A stretch of DNA of 64,000 bases. Origin: Ligula intestinalis (Eukaryota > Platyhelminthes > Cestoda > Diphyllobothriidea > Diphyllobothriidae). The DNA is taken from assembly GCA_036362985.1 (NCBI GenBank), contig JAYGXS010000004.1:43144734-43208733 (forward strand), read 5' to 3'. Position 1 is the stretch's first letter; each line of letters starts with the position of its first letter. A program made the position numbers and the translations under genes. Below, one piece after another: positions 57,370-64,000 of the stretch. The notes beneath the pieces were generated by a model, which saw only the letters and a program-made list of their open reading frames with translations, was not told the origin of the DNA and did no database searches.

Positions 57370-59640
57370 CTCTCAAGAAGCACCAACACTACGACCGCCC
57401 ACGCAGTTGGCCTGACGCATTTTGCTTTTTTCATCTGTTCGTTAACTACTTATTGGTTCCTTCTAATATACTTATAACCAACTGTTAAGGTTTTAACAGT
57501 TTTGTGTTTTGATTATTTCGCCTATCGACCTACTGTTGTACTGAGCCCTAAAGCATCACTTCCTGGATGTAATTGGTTTAGTAGGAATGATCGCTATCGC
57601 CTTACTTCCATGGTCGTGGCAGTTACTTCTAGGATACAGTTTAGGCTTCAGACAGGGGTAAGTGTTGGCTTTCTGCAGACCAGTATGAGCAAGAAATTAC
57701 AGGCGTCAATTAGCATCCAGTCAGGCCTGCAATCGGTTCAAGTTGGAAGAAAGGCAAAACGTGACAAGCTAGGAACTCCTTGGTCCCATTAAACATCGAA
57801 AATATGTACTCTATCAGACGAGGGATAAATCAGAGAAAAAAGAATGTCAGATGGAGAGATAACGTTTTGGCGGGGACATCGTGTGCGCGCTCAGGGGATT
57901 GGTTGTACCGATGTGACCTAATGGCGTGTCCGCTACGAAATGGACGTGCCGTCCGGGTGCATTACATTATCAGGAGGAAGGAACAGCAATTGAGTGACGG
58001 GGTGGAGGGACCATAGTTGATCGACTTTCTCTTATCAGACAGATGGTCAATATAGCCAAATTACAGGCTGAGAAGACATTATGTCCCAAATCTAGTCTAG
58101 GCAGTTGTTGAAGCTTGATACATTGTGCGCAGGTTCAGGGCGACAATGTAGATCTGGCAGCAAGTCTTACTTTGCGGCGGGATCAACGCACACAAAGTAG
58201 AATCCTTCGCCAATTGGGTTGCAGTGTTACTCTTCTCTGAGTTTGATTGGTGCTATTCGACGACTGATTATTAAGACTGCTGCGAGCGAGAGGCTCATGT
58301 GCTCACATTTTGCCCATTTGGCCAGCATGAGACTGATTTTTGAGCATTCAACGCAGGTTCAGAGTACGCGACCATCGCTTCCAATGGGGTTCACGGTGCA
58401 CATTACAGCAAAATTAGCGCATGCACTGTAACTCACGCATAATCTAGTTTATAGTAATGGTGGTCTTTCATAGAATCTTCTCCCTCTCTTGCCTGTATCC
58501 GGCAGCATGGCCAACTCAGGAAGCCGAAGGTAGTGTCGCAAGTAGAAGTGTCGACAAGCCGAAGGTTCCCCCAAATATCATGTCAAGCAAGACGGTATTG
58601 GCGAACAGAATTTGACTGCCAGAAAATAGGCAGTACAAAGTTGAGCTCTGCACGTCGGCAAAATGTGTTGCCTTACCTGCGGAATGGGCTTAGTATGAAA
58701 GTGGAGCCAACCAGGTGGACAGGCGCTCACCGATTGGCTGGAACTTGCGCAGAGTTTGCCGCGGCGAAAGCGTACGTCTTCTCGCAGCGGTTTTCAAGTG
58801 CGCGGCGAACAAAGGCAGACAGTGTGAGTCAGCAGCGGCAGGCTCCCACAGTAGAATCAGCCGCAGGTGGCTCCTGCGACCTTGGCCCACATCTAGATCT
58901 AAACCATCCCATGCAATGTGGTACCTGTCGTGTCCTGATGTAGTCTCCCCCGCCTTGTTGGTGCAGCGCATTTTCGGCGTGGTTCGCTTAGGTGACATAA
59001 ACAATACCTAATAAAAGTGGCTCACACGCTGTTAAGCAGATTTTCCAGTTCGAATTTACGTTTGTGAGTTTACTAAAAAGCTGAACGCAGGATAACGAAA
59101 AGCGTCAGCTTAGTCAGGAGTATGCCCGTCTACTGTCAAAAGATGGCAATTTCGATAACAGAAGGGTCCCCCAAGTCAGAAGTCAGGGAAGACGGGACAG
59201 TGTTTACTCTGAGAAAGAGCTAAAAAAGCTTACTCACAGTTTTCCGCACACCAGTTGTTGTTGGATGTGTATGTGTGCCTGTGCGGGCGGGATTAAGGAA
59301 CCCAGCGGCCTGTCCCTTGTTGCCTGCATCCAATCAGGAAGTGGTGGACACTGATTGACTTAGACATTTGTGGGGCTAAGTGCAAGACGCGCGGCAGCAA
59401 CACGAACGTGAGGTAGATAATAGCTTGTGCGCACAGGACCGGCTTGCGTAACCTGACAGCAGCCGCTTCCGCCGTAGCCAACAGACGCTGTCCAAGGGAT
59501 CTTTAATAGCTTGTGAGCACCACATTAAACACTTGGAATTCCTCTGTAGTATCCAACTGATGATCTAATTCAGTCATATGCGTTAGAATGGAAGTGTTGA
59601 TGCTCTTTATTTTAGCCTTCCTTTACCATCCTGGAAGACA
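57370..59640. other. intergenic, repeat-like but unassigned
   Basis: Segments near 58490-58900, 59160-59340 and 62200-62460 share short blocks (for example GGGAAGACGGGAC/GGGAAGACAGGAT), hinting at another interspersed family, but the alignment is too weak to define it. No gene recognised. Confidence 0.35.
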
Positions 59641-59649
59641 TTCTCGTAC

Positions 59650-60740
59650 TCTTTTGGTCAAAAGCCGGCTCGTGCGACAAATTTATTCTGCCCTACAGGA
59701 GCAGGTAAATGAATAAATGCACATAGAGGTGGTCTGGACTGGCAATTTACCCCTGATCTCTCCCTATGGGCTGGGAGTAGTCGAGAGCAGTACGTGGGCA
59801 TCGGCTGCTGAAAAAGTTGTTCGATCCAGCGTGACTCAGGCGCCTTCTTAGAAGTTCGCTTGGCAGTCCCTTTCAAATGGGACTCTGACAAAAATTAGTT
59901 TCTTCTACGCTCTTGGCACAGAGGGTATTTCGGCCACATTCTTTTCAATAAACCGACTAGGATACCCATTTTTCGGAAAAACGTCTTCCACCATCTTAAG
60001 CTCTTCTTTGATCCTATCGGTGGGGCAGATCCTTTTCGCCATTTGCGCCAAACATCGTAATAGATTACGTTTGCAGTTTGACTGTACGGACCTCCCAAAG
60101 TAAATAATTTACCCGGACAACGTCTTCTTACGATAGACACTATGTTGAAAACTCCCGTGAGACCTTATACTCAGAAATGCGTTGAGCGGTTGGAGCAATA
60201 CGGGCTGTTTTTCTAATTTACATTTTATTGACGGGTGCGCCTGATTTACAGTATGCATTGAGCTGAAATGTTAGTTTATTCAGAGGCAACCACGAATACA
60301 TTACTCACTTAGCGCTCCTAATACGTCATACTATTTATCTGGTAACGAACATGGCTTGCCCGTGTTGTCAAATAGGAAATGCACAATAGAGGGGGATGTT
60401 AATTGTGATTCCTCAAGTGCATTCACTGGCACTCGTATGTCCAGATCATTCGAGGTAATGAATTTACAGATGTAACTGCCTGTTGCTTTGCCCGGCACGT
60501 TCGTGAAAAAGGACGAGACCTCTAACGAAAACGTTACCATAACGTGCAGGTCAAAATCATTAACGACAACCACGAATTCAAAGATATCTCATGCTAGCCT
60601 CAAATCCTTGCGTGGATACCAGAAAGGCTTTCCAAAAGAGATGTACAAAATGCCATCAAGCTATTCAAAATTTCTTGGACAGCGTCTGTTGACAAGTTAC
60701 GCAAGCCAGTCTTATTTGCGCAAAGGAACTTCGTAAAGGC
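59650..60740 (-). pseudogene. Penelope-like element of a second lineage (PLE-8), internally deleted
   Basis: Minus strand from 60574: FSLEVSSFFTNVPGK (RT motif A; usual form FSLDVSSLFTNVPL), YICKFITSNDLDI, VHFLFDNTG. After a gap that removes motifs B and C: RNLLRCLAQMAKRICPTDRI, KEELKMVEDVF, KNGYPSRFIEKNV, RVPFERDCQANF, and SMCIYLFTCSC (written here in the disrupted frame as TTSMCIYLFTCSCRAE), the start of the GIY-YIG domain. Stops and frameshifts are frequent. Sequence features differ from PLE-1/2 (SFFTNVP rather than IFTSIPQ, FTCSC rather than YRVPC). Confidence 0.75.
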
Positions 60741-60864
60741 ACTGCCATTACTATGACGGATAGTGGCCAATGCAACCGCCCACAGTTTATCACCTTTCCT
60801 AGCGGCCAGTTCTCCATGAGGCTGATCAGATTGTGGACCCTAATTTTGTTTCCCTATAGTGGTC

Positions 60865-61400
60865 ATGTCTGTCCGACGCCTTCCTAATTCTTGACGCCGC
60901 AGACGAGGTCAATCAGAGCATAGGACCGCGCGGGCGAAAGCAGTTTTCCCGCATGCCTCGAGGCATGCGCAAACGGACGGGCGATCGCCAGTGCTGCAAG
61001 ATGCAACTGATGCGCACCCAAACACACGCACCATGTTTCCCCCATTCTGGCCTTAACCCACAGTGGCTTGACCTCAATCCATCGAATGAGATTCCCGCTT
61101 TAGTAGACTGACCTCATTTAGTAGGTTGGCCTCAATCCATGGGACACAGACAACAACGCGGTGTCTGCTTTCAGGCATCACTCCGGACCTGGCCAGACTA
61201 GGGAACGGATGCACTTGTCCGCGAGTCAAAACTCTTTCCATCTATTCTCCTATCTTTCTGCAGAGTACACTATTCTTAACACTGGTTTTCTCACCGTCTT
61301 CTCTCCACACCTAAAGGAATCATGGGCCTGGAAAATCGCAGTTGTAAGAGCTAAAATTATTAGCCTTAACAACTGTCGATATCCCCTTGTCTAACAAGCG
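60865..61400 (+). repeat. ~520-bp direct repeat, left copy (includes Rep-1 copy 6)
   Basis: Aligns with 62500-63012 at roughly 80-85%: GACGAGGTCA.TCAGAGC.TAGGACC, CAAACACACGCACCATGTTT, GATCGCAGTTGTAAGAG-type end. A perfect 20-bp palindrome (CGCATGCCTCGAGGCATGCG) at 60950-60969 is broken in the right copy. Confidence 0.7.
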
Positions 61401-62035
61401 CACGATCCTTTTCTACCAAACCACACATTTTACATAGTTACGTTACGATATAAATGTACAGGCTTGAAGAGACGTTTTTAAAAAGAATCATATACCCTAA
61501 AATTAAGTTTTGAATTTTTCAATGACAAGATTAGAAACTTACAATTATCAGATATCTGTCTCATCGCTAGTTCCTTCTACGACATTTCAGACCTCCACTG
61601 TATGCTGTTGTATGCTTTCCATTCGGTAAAAATCATCCCTTTTTTGCAGACAAGCTGTTACTTTATCTACTGTTAGATGATTGCCTGGCCCAAAGTTCAT
61701 TCTATCGCATTTCACTTCTGCATGGCCACCGTTCGTTTTCTGCTGTCGACGTCCACTGCAGTTTGTCCAGCAAAGATGGATAAAGTCGGCTGTGTCATTG
61801 ATTGGTGGCGCACGTGTGTTTCACTGTTAACGCCCTTTTATCGGCTCAACGTGCAATGACTTGGCGCTTGACTTGAGCAAGTCCAACCATCTATTTGGTG
61901 GAAAGGTATTTGCCGAAGGTTTGAAGTGCACGCATACGTACATGTACACAGTAACGTTCGGTGAGTACACGGAACTCATGCTTTACCCACTAATGTGATG
62001 CATACCCGCAAACAATAAACTGAAAATATTGGTTC
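61400..62035. other. spacer between direct repeats, nothing recognised
   Basis: AT-rich, no element named before the PLE fragment at 62040. Confidence 0.35.
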
Positions 62036-62039
62036 AGGT

Positions 62040-62235
62040 ATCCTTCTCAACTAATCCGTTTTGTTCGTGAGGAAGGTAAGAATAAGTTGCCAGCTCGGAC
62101 CATTTCCATGTGCATCCATTTATTTACTTGCTCCTGCGGAGCAGATTATATCATTCGCACTGTTTGGTGTCTATCCAAAAGAATAAGGGTATCGAGGGCT
62201 AGTTGCTATCTCGACACCAGATAGATCCCAAAATA
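62040..62235 (+). pseudogene. Penelope-like fragment of the second lineage (PLE-9)
   Basis: Plus frame: SSQLIRFVREEG, NKLPARTISMCIHLFTCSCG, ADYIIRTVWCLSKRI. It corresponds to the linker and start of the GIY-YIG domain of PLE-8, in the opposite orientation. Stops follow at about 62221. Confidence 0.7.
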
Positions 62236-62499
62236 ACAAGTCTGGGAAGACAGGATGGATGGAAGCAACTTTACTGAGCTTAAGTAGCTTTACAGTAGCT
62301 GCTGCAAGTGTCAGTCGAGTCAGCGTTAAAAATGTATATGCGCGCTGGTTTAGCGAAGCCTTGCCCAGTCATCAGCCAATCAGGAAAGTGTGCAGTTGTT
62401 GGCATCAGAGCTCGCGAGGAATCGATAAGCTCCGGGCGCTGGCACATCGACAGCGGTGGCGCATGAAGGTACAAGAGTGCGGTGGTCTTGTCTGACAGA

Positions 62500-63012
62500 C
62501 GCCCTCCTAACGTTTGACGCAACAGACGAGGTCACTCAGAGCTTAGGACCTCGCGCGCAAGCAGTTTTCCCGCGTGCATCGAAGCATGCCGAAACGGACG
62601 GGCGACCGCCACTGCTGCTAGATGCAACTGATGCGCACCCAAACACATGCACCAAGTTTCCCCCATTCTGGCCTCAACCTGCCGTGGCGTGACCTCAATC
62701 CGTCCAATGAGATTCCTGCTTTAGTAAACTGACCTCATTTATTGGGTTGGCCTCAATTCGTGGGACAAAGACATCAATGCGGTGTCTGCCTTCAAGCCTC
62801 ACTCCGAAACCGACCCGAATAGGTAACGGACGCACTAGTCTGCGAGTCAACACCCTTTCCATCTATTCTCCAAGTCTTCTGCAGAATACACCATTCCTAA
62901 CAGTCTGGCTTCCCCATCGTCCTATCTCTCCTCACCTAAAGAAACCGCAGGCCTGGAAGATCGTAGGTGTCAGGGTTAACCTACGTAGCCTTAACTCCTA
63001 TAAGAGCGCGCA
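62500..63012 (+). repeat. ~520-bp direct repeat, right copy (includes Rep-1 copy 7)
   Basis: Direct copy of 60865-61400. Its last 310 bp are Rep-1. Confidence 0.7.
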
Positions 63013-63189
63013 GAGGTAAGAGGGTTAGTCAGCGCTGGGCGTGCGGCTAGACAAAGGTTTGGCGGATGAGAAGGAGGTGAATACGCGCAGCATTACCGAA
63101 TTCAGGCTGCAACATGGGAACACCTCCCAGCATAGCTGAGAAAAGGCGAAGCCAGAAGCATACAAAACGCTATTCTCGCGCAAAGGATT

Positions 63190-63640
63190 AATTTCGGACA
63201 TCGTGTGGACCCCAAAGAAGCCCCCCGGGGATTTATAAGGCCTCTCCAAACTATGCCAAGACCCTGGGCCAGTGTTTGCTAGCAACAACAGAAGTTAGCG
63301 CTATGAGGTTGAGACAGCCGGTCTTCTGTGCACACAAGAACCTCCTGTAGGCTCCGCATATGGCATGGCTAACTGTCACTTAACTCTATGTGTTTTTTGC
63401 CGCTCTCTCCCCCTCGCCTCCGCTCTCCTTGCGACGGTTCCATCAAACCCTGACTGCCGTATTCCCCTCCCCCCAACCCACCTGCTATTCCGTGGACTCA
63501 TTTGCTTAAAAGGATGAACATAATTGAACGCACGTTTCCCTTTGATTCCGCTCTTATATAAAAGTAACGGCCCGATGAGAATGTATCGAAAGCTTTCGTA
63601 TGCTCGTCAAGCGCTCTTCTGAATTCGCTGATGGGAGTTT
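63190..63640 (+). repeat. interspersed repeat Rep-5, copy 2
   Basis: GTGTGGACCCCAAAGAAGCC, CACACAAGAACCTCCTGTAG, TTATATAAAAGTAACGGCCC match 54780-55270. Confidence 0.65.
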
Positions 63641-64000
63641 TTGTATAACTTAAAAGCATTAGTTTAGCTTCAGTCTAAGACAACACCCGATCAGAGGTCT
63701 GGTGATAAGGCCTGTTAAATGGAGATAATCTGGTCGTTAAAGGGCTAAGTGGACAATAAAGAGACTGGGTCGGTAAAAAGGCTGGTGGAAGCGGTTTGGG
63801 GAGATGAGCACGCCCATATATTAGAACCCTTCTCCTAACCAGATTTGCCCGCCTGTTTGTGTTTGCGTGTAAGAGGACTCCCTAAGCTGTTGGCACAAAG
63901 AGGACGCAGTGTCGGGGGTTTGAGGCCACACACATACAAGGGGGGCGATATGCCTCCTCAGTTAGCACATTTGTCTTCAGATCTACTCAGTTTTCTTCCT
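63640..64000. other. window end, nothing recognised
   Basis: No coding or repeat feature identified. Confidence 0.4.

Noticed and set aside
1..64000. Prokaryotic features (operons, CRISPR arrays, attachment sites)
   Set aside because: Introns, SINEs, LINEs and telomere-like repeats show a eukaryotic genome; no regularly spaced identical repeats were seen.

Overview
This is eukaryotic DNA. Genes are split by GT-AG and GC-AG introns, intergenic sequence is AT-rich and full of microsatellites, and most of the window is transposable-element debris. The dense Penelope-like elements (PLEs) with GIY-YIG endonucleases, the CR1-like and RTE-like LINEs, the tRNA-derived SINEs, the tiny introns (35-60 nt) and a Cys/His-rich metallothionein-like gene together suggest a parasitic flatworm, most likely a cestode. 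That taxonomic guess is inference.

Two host genes are well supported. On the minus strand, 884-7474 carries an eight-exon gene for dynein regulatory complex subunit 9 (DRC9/IQCG), an axonemal nexin-link protein. All exon phases join correctly, giving 362 codons from the first ATG. On the plus strand, 56363-57366 carries a two-exon gene for a 79-residue protein with 10 Cys and 15 His (metallothionein-like metal binder). Less certain are a short-intron gene of unknown function at 9124-10145 (minus), lying between a 13-bp inverted repeat pair at 8365 and 10336, and a lone candidate exon at 44306-44395 (minus).

Mobile DNA by region: an RTE-like LINE fragment and SINEs sit inside DRC9 introns. 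12244-14227 is a head-to-head pair of truncated PLE copies flanked by one 13-bp target-site duplication. 15345-16690 is a PLE endonuclease fragment split by a SINE cluster. 25939-26277 is an intact GIY-YIG domain with telomere-like repeats nearby. 28565-30400 holds PLE, SINE and terminal-repeat remnants. 30520-33640 is a frameshifted CR1-like LINE. 38776-41772 is a nearly full-length PLE with inverted terminal repeats, one reading frame and ten in-frame stops. 45890-48225 is a PLE remnant between direct terminal repeats. 49151-51240 is a PLE insertion with ~95% identical inverted terminal repeats, a 13-bp target-site duplication and a ~285-bp telomere-like CCCTAA tract inside. 52425-52865, 59650-60740 and 62040-62235 are further PLE fragments, the last two from a different PLE lineage.

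Five anonymous interspersed repeat families (called Rep-1 to Rep-5 here) recur on both strands. Hammerhead-ribozyme-like motifs recur in the PLE terminal repeats, as known for this element class. The most unusual object is the PLE insertion carrying the telomere-like tract.
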